DNA of 64,000 bases, taken from NCBI GenBank assembly GCA_028023455.1, contig JAQFVV010006273.1, positions 312,001 to 376,000 on the forward strand, in the 5' to 3' direction. The notes under the pieces are model-generated. The model was not told the DNA's origin. It made no database searches and saw only the letters and a list, made by a program, of their open reading frames with translations. A program made the position numbers and the translations under genes. Positions within the stretch are counted from its first letter, which is position 1. Each line of letters begins with the position of its first letter. Of the stretch, positions 26,017 to 36,369 are shown piece by piece. This stretch comes from Epiperipatus broadwayi. Lineage: Eukaryota; Onychophora; Udeonychophora; Euonychophora; Peripatidae.

Positions 26017-27123
26017 ATTGTTAAAGAAACTAGTTTCTAAAACCTATGAACTATGCTAAAGATGCAACATCGTCTCATGAATAGCAATATTTTCTTGTTG
26101 GAAGAGCTAAATGTAAAATAAAAACTAATAATGACTGCCAAAATATAAAACTAAAATAAGCACTGTTCACTGAATAGCTTGTAGATTTGGGTACTATTTT
26201 ATATATAAATTCTGTCCCCCTTTTGGACAAGCCAAAATTTGTAATGGATAATATGTAATAATAGACTGCTCATCACAATAGACAAATAATACCATAAATA
26301 AAACTGACTATTCAGTAAATGGCCTCAGATTAGGTAACTGCAAATGTAATGAAAATATTATAACCGAGCCAGGCTAGTTGGTCTGCAAATGCTTCACAGA
26401 TTTGAGCAACTACATGTAATAAATATAATTATAAACCAAGTAATGTTCTCCACTTATATATTACATATTTGGGCAATCTCAATATACTGAATAAATGTCA
26501 TATTCAAGCAATTTAAAATATAATTAACAAATAAATAAATTGATCACAAATGGCTTTATAATAGTTTATATCTACATGTACAATGGACTTATAAAATTTG
26601 TAAAAAGGTATCAATGGATTCATAATGAATACAGTTGATTGGAAAAGAAGATAACATTTATTAAATAATGTTTTACTTGATAGTGAGATATAATATGGAA
26701 TGTACTATAGGATAAAATAAAATGGTTTTATAATGATTCATGCAGTAGTAAATAAAAAACCTGTATTAATAAAAACAATATAAATTTATTAAAATAAACA
26801 TTAATTTATTTATGACTATTAAAATAAATAATAATTTATAATAGCAATTAACATCACATAATGTACATTTATAATTCACAAGGCTATAATTAAATATGAT
26901 TTACAATTTATAATTAATATTATTTATACATGTAGTCAAGAAAGGGTTATCTATATATTTTCTTTCATGCAAATAAAAAATAAATTATACAGAAAATTTT
27001 TAATATTATCTTTAAAAAAATAAAATCAAGTAATATATTTTTTTATAAATTTATTTATAATTCAAACTAAGTTATGCAAATACTATTTATATTTTAATTG
27101 ATCTTTTACTTTACTTGATTATT
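26017..27123. other. AT-rich non-coding stretch
   Basis: No gene or recognisable repeat is seen. Confidence 0.5.
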
Positions 27124-27278
27124 TTACATTCAAATATCAGCCTTTCAAGCTAATTGAGCATGTGCCTTTTGAGAATGCATAAATACTATATCTTGGATTG
27201 AAGAGGAAGTATTCATTTATTTAACACTCTCAAAAGGCGCATACTCAATTAGCTTGAAAGGCTGATATTTGAATGTAA
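27124..27278. repeat. Foldback with 54-bp arms
   Basis: The left arm 27124-27177 and right arm 27225-27278 are inverted copies with three substitutions in 54 bp and a 47-nt loop. The shared sequence includes TCAGCCTTTCAAGCTAATTG. There is no coding content and no clear target duplication. It looks like a small, fairly young foldback or MITE. Confidence 0.85.
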
Positions 27279-28082
27279 TATAATTGTAAACACAGCACGT
27301 TAGATAAAATAATTGCTTATTTACTTGATTATTATTATTTAAGCTATCGAATAACAAACCTAGACTGCATTGTAATTATTATTATTAATTTTAAAAAAAA
27401 TTTTAGAAACATTTATAAATATTATAATTTTTACTTTTAACTATTGTTAATAAGTGATTTTTTTATCTGAACATCTATTACTATTAACACATATAAAACT
27501 TCAATTTAACTTTTACATCTCAGTTTCTTTTGAATCTTTCTCCATGTTAGCACACACATATGTAAGACTTTATAGATATTTTAATCCTTTAATGTGTTAA
27601 TGTTATCTAATTATTTTTCCTTTGTTGATATTACAATCCAAGTAGCTTTAGTAGACTTAGTTTTATAGTGGTTAGCATAGCATTTTTGTTGATATTCTCT
27701 TCACTTCAATCCAACACCAAAGAAAAAAGCTTTTTGTACACACACACATCTAAATTGTTTCACCCAAAGTACATTTTTTTTTGCAATTAGTTTAAAATTA
27801 TTTATAAAATAAGGTAAGGTTAAAACCAATTGTTTTTAAAGAAAAGAAGTATGTGTTCTTCCTTCTGAAAATCCTTTCTGTCTTTATAATAACACAAGAT
27901 ATCTTCTAATTTAAATAAAGTATTGTTATCATCTGATATAATTTAATGAAATAATTTTTTAATTTTTAATAAATAAACAACTCATTATTATACATTTATT
28001 TAAAACAATAACCATATTTTATTACACATATGACCTTTAATTGTTTTCTTTATTTAATTACTTATAAACCATAGAAAAATAA
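27279..28082. other. AT-rich non-coding stretch
   Basis: No gene is seen. A patch near 27655-27680 (TTATAGTGGTTAGCATAG) faintly resembles a tRNA D arm, but no matching T arm follows. Confidence 0.45.
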
Positions 28083-28245
28083 CAAATGAAGATATGGGCA
28101 TCATCTGATGAGTGCTGGTTCACCATGAAATACATATATTGGAGATCATTTATCTATTCATATGTGTGTGGTCATGTGTATCACTTGTATGAGGTAGAGT
28201 GGATAGCTGACTGGAGCTTGGAAGTCTGTGTTCTAATCCCTTTTA
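28083..28245 (+). mobile_element. Short element with hammerhead-like core and tRNA-like tail, copy C
   Basis: This plus-strand copy keeps all conserved core bases: CTGATGA (28105-28111), stem II region GTGCT/GGTTC/ACCAT (28112-28126), GAAA (28127-28130), a short A/T stem III, and ATA before TTGG (28139-28142). Stem I is damaged, because the 5' strand reads ATCAT where ACCAA is expected, and stem II has one mismatch. A tRNA-like segment follows: TAGAGTGGATAGC, then box B-like GTGTTCTAATCCC (28228-28240), as in the heads of tRNA-derived SINEs. It could be a SINE or a retrozyme-like element with a Pol III promoter. Confidence 0.75.
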
Positions 28246-28654
28246 TTTATAATATGTAACATGTTTATTATACACCCACCAAGCTTGCTAGCATTAATAT
28301 TAGGAGGAATTGTAGATATATAATAAATATGTATTGTGTTTCCTAGCATTATGCTTTGATATACACCTAGGTCTCATTTATGCAGTAGATAGGTTCCACA
28401 AAAAACCCACATTAAAGAAATTATTGCACAAAAATAGACTTAACTTACCTTGAAAAATGGGGAATAGGGTTCGCATTAAAAAAATAATAAAATAAAGTAT
28501 GACTAATAAAAAATTTCAAATATTTGGAAAAAATTAATACAAGACAACCTTTTTTTACTTTTTTTATTAACTACAGTATTTAATTTTACATTTTTTATAC
28601 ATATTTTAATCATTACCACTAGCATTTGTTTGTAAACTGGTAAGAAATCAGATT

Positions 28655-28745
28655 CAATGTGATGTGATGTATTGTGGTTTCTCCTTAAACAAAGTCAAGA
28701 ATCTCTCAGCAATTATGCCCAGAAAAACCTGTTAGCCACTTTATT
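28655..28745 (-). pseudogene. Solo 3' end of the 36-39 kb LINE family
   Basis: The minus-strand sequence, starting CTAACAGGTTTTTCTGGGCA, matches the 3' untranslated end of the LINE at 39663-39760, including the GAGAGATTC segment and the CACATCACAT-like tail. Only about 90 bp remain, a typical extreme 5' truncation of a LINE copy. Confidence 0.8.
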
Positions 28746-29459
28746 TTTATTCATGATGTGATGTACAGCTAGTGCCACTTTCAATCTTGTGCTGTGTTAA
28801 TGGTTTTTTGTTTTTATATTTAAAAAATGAGATCGCAATCAACACAAAAAGATTATACATTATCATTAAAAAGACAATTCTGAAAAAAAACAAGATTATT
28901 TTCAGTTTATAAAATCTTCATTTTTTATTTTAAAAATCTAAAAGATTATTTATTTTTTCTCAAAATGGGGCATAAGCATACATTTTCTTAATTTATCATC
29001 TTTCAATAAATTGAATTTACTAATCTTATCACTTTGTCCAATAATCCATCATTCCCCACAATATTATTCTTGCATTTTTTTGTGTTTATAGTAAATGTCA
29101 TAACTTCTCTTACATTGTCCAATATAGTAATGATTACTTTTGAAATCAATATTTTTTCCTTTTTACTTGACAAATTTTACAATGTTACAGTTAATGTATG
29201 AAAATTATTTTATGAAAGTTACACCAGACTTTTCAATAAAAAAAAAGATCTATACTTCTCAGTTTTAAGTATAAAATCATCATCAAATGGTAACTAATGT
29301 CTTATACCAGGAATTGTTTGAAACTTGTGGCTTTGATTGATAACTACTGCAGTGAGGAGTTTATTTTTAAGAGGTCAGAGGACTTATTGCTCAGAAATTC
29401 ATTGAGTAACAGGAGAGACTGAGTTGTGTCATTGAATCATGAACTTTGAATCTATCATT
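28746..29459. other. AT-rich stretch upstream of the Gypsy remnant
   Basis: No readable gene is seen. The last part (about 29290-29450) is less AT-rich and may be decayed Gypsy polymerase sequence, but I could not align a reverse transcriptase or RNase H motif. Confidence 0.4.
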
Positions 29460-30600
29460 TTAGATTCTATGTGTAATGAATGCATTTTAAATAATGATCG
29501 TGTTCTAGTACCTACTGAGTGCAGAGCAAAAATCTTAGTTATTTCATGAAGGACACCTGGGAGTAGTATGTATAAAAGCTATGGCTAGATCATATGTATG
29601 GTGGCCAAACTTGACAAAGAATATCAAGAACATGATAAAGGAATGCATAAACTGCCAACAGATATCTAAACTGCCTCCAAAACAGCTTGAAACATGGGAA
29701 GTACTATCTGCCCCATGGTCATGAGTTCATATTAACCATGCTGGATCACTAAATGGATATATAATGTTGTTATTAGTAGATACCTATCTGCATTGGACAG
29801 AATACAGACTGGTTAAAGATACCAGTGCTGAGAGTACCACCCGTGCTCTAAGTGAAGTGTTTGCTACCCATGCTTACCCAGAAAGTGTTGTGATTGATAA
29901 CAGTTCTGAATTTATGTCAACAAAATTAAAGGATTTTCTGAGGGATAGAGGAATAAAGCATATTTTTACATCATCATATCACCCGGATAGCAATGTATAG
30001 CTGAATAAAGAGTGCAGCATTTAAAGAATACACTAAAGAAATTAAAATTAGTGAACATGACAGATGCTTTAGTGCAAACCATGTACCCACAGTATTTCAT
30101 GCTGAGTACTGTAATGGGAAAAACCCCAGCAGAGTTGTTAATAGGTCAGAAGTGCCAGACACACCGATCACAACTTTTGCCTGAAAAACATAAAACCAGA
30201 AATTTCTCATCAGATAAATTGCTACCCAGTGAAAATATTTGGATATATGATGTATTGAAATGTAGATGGACCCCAGGAATTGTAAAACATCTACTATCAA
30301 AGAAAATTTGCCTGGTTGAGTTACAAAATGAAAAGTCATTTAGAAAACATCTAAATCACCTTTACCACCATCGGGAGAACCCTACATCAGATGACGAGTT
30401 TGAAACCCTGTCTGATACCAAAATAGAAGAATGTGGAGAGAAAACTAATTTGAAAAATTTATTGAGTAAAAATACTTTGAAGGATAAAGAGCTGGAGGAT
30501 GTACCATGTGACCCAGTGCAAGAAGGGTTGAAAAAACCAAGAGTTCCAGAGCGTGTCGCCCACCTGTGAAATTTAAAGACTATGTTTGTAGTTAAAGCCC
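29460..30600 (+). pseudogene. Ty3/Gypsy integrase remnant
   Basis: The encoded enzyme would insert element cDNA into the genome. The HHCC zinc domain is visible as FHEGHLG (about 29546) and, about 35 residues later, ECINCQQ (about 29640). A stop follows SAPWS, then HINHAGS, where the first catalytic Asp of the HID motif is replaced by N. The second Asp is kept in VVIDNSSEF (about 29887). YHPDSNV ends in a stop and a frameshift where the catalytic-Glu segment should be. The next frame gives AVQHLKNTLKKL, GKTPAELLIGQ and a C-terminal WTPGIVKH...KHLNHLY domain. The usual PPVKFKDYVCS-like end is readable only after one more shift. It is K02A2.6-like and inactive. Confidence 0.88.
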
Positions 30601-30702
30601 ATTTATTTCTGGAGTAAGGGGAAAAGTGCTATGTTCAAATGTATAATGTAAAACTATATACCTTTTTTATAGCATGACTCTGATAAATAAATGTAAAGAG
30701 AG

Positions 30703-31078
30703 TGATACTATCATTTATCTGGCCCGGACAGAAGTGACCGATAAGTGTCCAAAGATAAATAGTGAGGAGAACTGTTTTCTCTCTCTTGTGTCTTGGTTTC
30801 CTCATGCAGTTTTGTCAAATGCCTTGGATAAAATATGACTCCAAGAAGAAGACATATTGGAAATGGTAAAGTGAGAACTATGTATAATAAACTTGTAAAT
30901 AACTAGTGAACTTTTGCTCATGTTAATTCACGATGAATTATAAGTGTGTATTCGTATATGTAAATATTTTAGTGATTTGTTATATTTATACTTTATTAAA
31001 ATTGTATATAAATTAAATTTTTTGCTTATATTATTTATGCTGTCTGACTGGTTTCTAAAAGAGAGAAACCCTCAGACA
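30703..31078 (+). repeat. Candidate 3' LTR of the Gypsy element
   Basis: It follows the integrase by about 100 bp and is preceded by a short purine run (AAAGAGAG) that could be the polypurine tract. It starts TGATACTATC and ends CTCAGACA, i.e. TG...CA. It contains a possible AATAAA polyadenylation signal near 30885. No second LTR is present in the window, so the borders rest on context only. Confidence 0.45.
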
Positions 31079-31211
31079 TTGCAGAATCTATCATTTTAGC
31101 ACTACAGAGCAGCAATTCATTTATAGTCTTTAAGAACTAAAGCCATGGTTAAGATCATAGTTTGTCAAATAATATTAAATGCAGTGTTTTCCTGAATGTT
31201 TGTGATGATGG

Positions 31212-31890
31212 TGTTTTAGTTGTATTTATTGTTTGGACTATTTCCATCATGTAATATGAGTATTGAATGTCTTTAGAAAAATGTAACTTTATTTAAATAT
31301 TCCAAATACATTCATCTGTTAGTAATAGCACATTAAACAGGTTAGCATATGCACAATATTCTCCCCTCTTCTTCAGATGTTTCTGGCCTGAGCAATAACA
31401 ATACTAGCATGGGAATCGAACCTGGACCCTTAGATTTTTGAGTTTTAAGGTAACACTCTAACCAACTGAGCCATCCTTCCAAAGGAAACAATCAGTAGAA
31501 ATTTTATATATTTATTTATGAAGTTCCTCCTGATTTCTCCACTTTTTCTTTTTAAAAGCAAAACTGATTAGTGGTTTCCATACATTATGTATAATTTTAT
31601 ACTAGGTTGACTTATAGGATTGTTTGCCATTGTCATGTGAGCAGCTTCTTTAAATTTACTTAAAATTCAATCCCATGCTAATACTGTCAATGGTCAGGCC
31701 AGCAATACTCTAGAATAGGGCAGAATAATATCTCTCGAAAACGTTGGGCATATACTAACCTGTTTGATGTGCTATTACAAACAGTTGAATGAATTTGAAA
31801 GATTTAAATAAAGTTAAATTTTTTTTAAGACATTCAATAATCGTATTAGATTATGGAAATAATCCATACAATATTAAATACACGTTTTAA
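31212..31890. mobile_element. Inverted pair of PLE terminal sequences
   Basis: 31212-31480 (minus) and 31660-31890 (plus) are both related to the 3' end of the PLE at 43740-44022. They share TGTGCTATTACTAA, TATTTAAATAAAG and the TTGTATTTAT...GGACT outer tail. They face each other across about 180 bp of other sequence. The left copy, on the minus strand, has a box A-like TGGCTCAGTTGG (31473-31462) and a box B GGTTCGATTCC (31422-31412), correctly spaced for a Pol III promoter. The right copy keeps a hammerhead-like CTAGAATA...CTCTCGAAAAC segment. This fits the inverted terminal repeats known for PLEs, or a tRNA-derived SINE sharing the PLE tail. Confidence 0.8.
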
Positions 31891-32190
31891 TATATTAACA
31901 ACGCCTGCATATAAAAAAAGTGTAATATTCTTTAAAAAAGCTAATGACTCAGTCTGAAAACTGGCTTCTGCAAATAAAGAAAGGCCATAGTGGGTTTTTT
32001 TTAAATTCCAGATTCAATGACGAAGCTCTTAAACTTACTCTATATCTGTACATGTTACTAAGCAACTATTTCTTAATTTATGATGAGAACGTTGACGTGA
32101 TAATAACAACTTCATTAACAAAAACATATAAAATAAGCATTAGAAATTTGGTTCTATCTGTTTTAAAAAAATCTTAATGAAAAATGAAAA
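31891..32190. other. AT-rich non-coding stretch
   Basis: A 77-codon frame at 31944-32177 has no recognisable motif and mixed, AT-driven composition. Confidence 0.4.
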
Positions 32191-32453
32191 TGTTTTTTTC
32201 ATACAATGGCAAACTTCTTTTTGCAATCTAGGGCTTATTATGGGATATATATATATCTGTATGTTCATGTAAGAATCTGGTACTAGTATTTATTTCAATT
32301 TTTATAAGTAATTATTTATGTTTTTTTTTCATACAATAGCTAACTTCTTTTTGCAATCTAGTGCATATTATGGGATGAATATATATACCATCTGTATGTG
32401 CATGTAAAAGTCTGAAACTCGTATTTATTTCAATTTTTATAAGTAATTATTTA
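32191..32453 (+). repeat. Two-copy tandem duplication, period 130 bp
   Basis: CATACAATGGC/CATACAATAGC recurs at 32200 and 32330. Each copy ends with TTTTTATAAGTAATTATTTAT. The copies differ at scattered bases and by a small insertion in the second. Confidence 0.85.
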
Positions 32454-34137
32454 TCTTAATTCATTCTTGAACAACTGTGAAGTGATTATATATCACAAAA
32501 CGGAAGCTCCTATTGTTAAGCTTATAATTAGTAATAAATTTATAATTACCTGCGATTTTAGTAAAAAAAAAATTTGGTGGGGGAGGGGGAGGATGAGAGA
32601 ATAATTTATTTTACTATTTTAATGTGAACGAATATGAAATATACATATAACAAAATTGTAGAAACTTTACTGGTTGTGTAAAATGATTCATTAATTATTG
32701 AAATCACTTTCAGCTTCCATTGCTGCATTTGCATAACAATTGAACAGTTTAAGGCAAAGAACCGGAGAGCTTTTGGGAATAACAAAATAATCACAGAATA
32801 ATACCTGACATCCTGCACAGGTAATCACTAGTTTTTCAATTAATTAATTACAAATGTTTTTTGTTTTGTTTTATTTTATATGTATATATTTCCCATGAGA
32901 AAATTAAAAAATTCTAATTAATTACACTATTATTGGTTTATTAGCTATAGTAAAAAAAAAAATTTTTTTTTGTTAATTTCTATTGCATGACCATTATTTA
33001 TTATTTTATTATAAATATATATATATTACGTTACCTTTTTAAAAAGTAACATTTTTCAAAATTAATTCTAATAATGCATCGATATTTTAAATAAAACTGT
33101 CGTGCATAAATAAATAAACCCTTTTACTTTTCCAACTCTAAACGACCTCCCTTCATTCCAAATTTAATTACTACCCCCACAGTATTTTCATCAATAGTTT
33201 CTTGTATAAACAATCACTGCTCTCCTGTTGATTATTTGCAATATTGTCTGATGTGTTTGATAAATCACTCTATTATTTATTTTCTCTATTGATTACTAGC
33301 AATATTGATTCATTTGATAAATCCATTCCATTATTAATTAATCAGTATTATCAATATTTAACAAGAGCGCTACAAAATGCTAACAGTGACGGGAAAAAGA
33401 CAACATACTCCAGCACACAAGCTGCAGCCAAAAGACTGATGAATTGGCATGAGATGAAAATTGAAATCATAAAAGAAAAGAATTAAAATTGTTTCAATAT
33501 GTATTTTTGTATGTGTATGTGAGTGTGTACTTATTAAGATCGTCGTGCTATTTATTCCAATATATTCTTAGAAAGAGATTGACTACACTAATATTTCATA
33601 CATTTTAAAAATGTAAATAAAATACTATAGTATTAAAAAAAAGCTGAATGTTATAAAAAGATAATCCCACATTATATATAGATAGATCTGTACCGATTTA
33701 ATATGCGCTCTATGCCTTTTTAGTTTTGTGTACCCTGGTGGAGTTACTGAACCATTTCTGAAACTAAGTGATAAACTTAACAAAATTTTGTTTGTTGTTT
33801 TATTTCAATAAAATATGATGATGAAATGAATCAATATAAAAATAAATACACAAAAAAAAAAAAGTTTAAAAAGAAAGTAATGTGAACGTTAAATTTTATG
33901 CATACTTTTGTTAAAATAATACTGAAACTGACAGATGGTAAAATAATTGTGAAATTTTAATGAACAAATAGTAGAATAGTTTTTTTGTTTATTTGTTTAC
34001 ACTCCTCCTCCTCCTTTATTTTTTTTTTTTTATAAATTTAACTAAATGACAACAATAATAAAAACATGTAATAAAAGTGTAACAAAATAATGAATTTTTT
34101 TTTTGGAAGTAAAATATCAAGAAAAAAGAGAAAGCAT
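32454..34137. other. AT-rich non-coding stretch
   Basis: It holds a G-rich patch at about 32576-32595 and poly-A/T runs. An 80-codon frame at 33244-33486 has no recognisable domain. Confidence 0.45.
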
Positions 34138-34738
34138 GAAACCATGGTCAGGAGTTGGGGGGGAGTCCTGACAGATATTTTAAGTGCTGGCTCTGGCTAA
34201 GCATTTATCACAAAGCTTGTAGAGGAATTGGCAATCCTCATTGTTTTTATAACCTACAAGCTTAAGAGGTAGGGTCATGTGATCTATGACTCTTATTTTG
34301 ACTATTTATAGTCTCTGCCATAAGTCTTATGCAATTTTATATTGCTAAGACTACTAATATATGGTATGGCTGAAAATCTATCAGCCCCATATAACTATTT
34401 GAGTTGGATAGCTGGGTTTGAAGACATGTAGATGTCTGAAAATTTCAGATTTTCCACTCAATCGATAACTTTTAGATAAGTGCTTGGTTTTGGGTTGGTA
34501 TTTTTAGATCTAGTGTCTGAACCTACCCTGGCACCTCTCTGCGGAATGCCAAAGCACAAAACCATGGTCAGGGGTGTGGTGTGGGGGGAGGGTTCTGACA
34601 GATATTTTAAGTGCTGGCTCTGGCTAAGCATTTATGACAAAGTTTGTAGAGGAATTGGCAATCCTCATTGTTTTTATAACTTACAAGCTTAAGAGATAGG
34701 GTCATGTGATCTATGACTATTTATGAGTAGTGTAAATG
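34138..34738 (+). repeat. Satellite unit of 420 bp, 1.4 copies
   Basis: ACCATGGTCAGG starts the unit at 34141 and again at 34561. The repeated part (about 34141-34300 and 34561-34738) is nearly identical. The rest of the unit (about 34340-34530) is related to the satellite at 52.2-54.35 kb, e.g. the GATAAGTGCTTGGTTTTGG segment and the TTTAGATCTAGTGTCTGAA segment. The junction between copies carries a hammerhead-like motif, so the unit is cut at that motif, as expected for retrozyme-type repeats. Confidence 0.8.
34534..34574 (+). ncRNA. Hammerhead-like motif at the satellite junction, degenerate
   Basis: The order is CCTCT (stem I), CTGCGGA (CUGANGA with A6 changed to C), TGC/GCA inside stem II, AAAA (GAAA equivalent, G12 lost), CC-AT-GG (stem III), TC, and AGGGG, which pairs with CCTCT. 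The previous junction (34138-34150) keeps a true GAAA followed by CCATGGTC but lacks the 5' half. Cleavage is not expected from this copy. Confidence 0.45.
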
Positions 34739-35134
34739 TCTTGAAGAAAGACTAGAAACAGATCCAGATTGTTGCTGCTATTATTCTGCAATGATATTTT
34801 TCAGCAGAAAAAATCCAAACAAGTCTGTAATAATTATTATGGGGATGTGCCTCATACTTTCTTAAGTGTTTTGCAATTAGCTTCAGACCAGGAATGTTGA
34901 ACTGCATGTGTGTGATCTCTTGTCATCCAGCATCAATATAATGCACTTGACACAGAAATCTCTGACACAGGTTTTTGGGTAGGCTGCTGTTTATTGGTGA
35001 AGTAAATGATGTAGCCAAGTGCACCTTTTCTTATGATGATAAAAATCAAACAGTGATAAATTCTCCATACAGTAATATCACCCAGTATAAGCCATAGTAA
35101 TCAATAGATACAAAAAGGTTTGTGCATAAAATCC
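34739..35134. other. Moderately complex non-coding stretch
   Basis: It is less AT-rich than average and looks like repeat DNA, but I could not identify a family. It includes a GAAGAAAGACTAGAAAC patch (about 34744) that may be another decayed PLE-tail motif. Confidence 0.4.
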
Positions 35135-36055
35135 CTATTTAGTGCCTGCTTACCCAATATCCCCAGAGTAGTTTCTAGCTTGTGACTTTCATCAGCAAGT
35201 CTACATCATCCCATGGTTAGGAATAGTATTAAACCACTAAACATCACATTATCATTATTTCCTATGCATATACACATGGTTAAAACAGTCATAAACTCTC
35301 CATACAGGTGTGCTATTCATTGCAAGCAATAGTAATCAATGGAAACAAGAAGGTTTGTGAATAAATCCAATATCTATTGCCTATTCATCCCTTTTCATCA
35401 GTGAGAAGATTTGGATTTAAAAATACTGCACTTAGATCTTAGGACCTAATGCACCTCTTTAGTGGCCACTTTCTATCTTTTTAGTTAACTATAAAGCTAC
35501 ATGTCCAAAATAAACATGTAATGTTTTCAATCAACGCTCATTCACTTATGTAGTAATGTACATCTGAACCCAGTTCAATGTCTATATATTTTGGGATCTC
35601 TGATTCTTTAATAACCATGATTATCATCAACCCAACTAGCTTTTTTGCAAATAGTATGGCCTGCAATGGATGGCACTACTGTATAAAGAGTTTATCACTG
35701 CATTAATAGTTTGTGTAAAAATAGGAAATGGTGGCCATGTGATGTTCAGTGGTTTAATACCATTCTGCCAAAAAATGATAGTGATTACAGTTATTAAAGA
35801 ACCAAAGATGCTAAAACATATAGATACTGAACTGAGTTCAGATCTATATGAATAAGCAAATGAGCTTGGATTGAAATCATTGAAGTCATATCTTTATAGA
35901 TAACTAAAAAGGTAAAAGTTGGCTACTAGAGGGTTGCAATAGATCCTAAGATCTAGTGCAGTGCTCTCAGATCCAAGTCTCCTCAATGATGAAAACCACA
36001 AGTTAGAAACCAGTTTGATGATATTAGATGAGTAGGTGCTAAATAAGAATAAGCA
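35135..36055. repeat. Long imperfect inverted repeat
   Basis: The left arm is in two parts (about 35135-35210 and 35394-35635) and pairs with the right arm at about 35768-36055. Paired landmarks are TTAGATCTTAGGACCTA against the inverse near 35942, CTTTTTAGTTAACTATAAAG against its inverse near 35900, and GAACCCAGTTCAATGTCTATA against its inverse near 35825. The segment 35211-35393 interrupts the left arm and repeats the ACTCTCCATACAG motif found at 35065. No coding content is visible. Confidence 0.7.
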
Positions 36056-36369
36056 AGGTTAAAGAAGCATTAGGGGATTTGATTTATGAAAAATATTATA
36101 GTTCAGGAAACTTATAAAGGAAGGTAGGGTTTTAAATTACAGTGTATAAAAAGAAGGCTAGGATGAGATGTAAGAAGTAAAGTAAGTGTAACTGATTCAG
36201 ATATAAATGTAGATACAGAGAGAAAATTGGTCTCTAAAACTAATGATGAATGAGCTAATTACAAATGTAATATATAAGAAAGAGTGAAAATAATTTATAA
36301 AAAGGTAGTAAGAAAGGGGGGGGGGAATGGTAAAATTGGATATTTGAATATGCAAAGTGTAGGAGACCA
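36056..36369. other. Probable 5' region of the LINE, unreadable
   Basis: It is purine-rich on the plus strand like the LINE body that follows and contains a G10 run at about 36317. No domain can be read. Confidence 0.35.

Noticed and set aside
29460-31078. Potentially active Gypsy element
   Set aside because: There is no 5' LTR or readable gag/RT, the first catalytic Asp is lost, and there are stops and frameshifts in the integrase.
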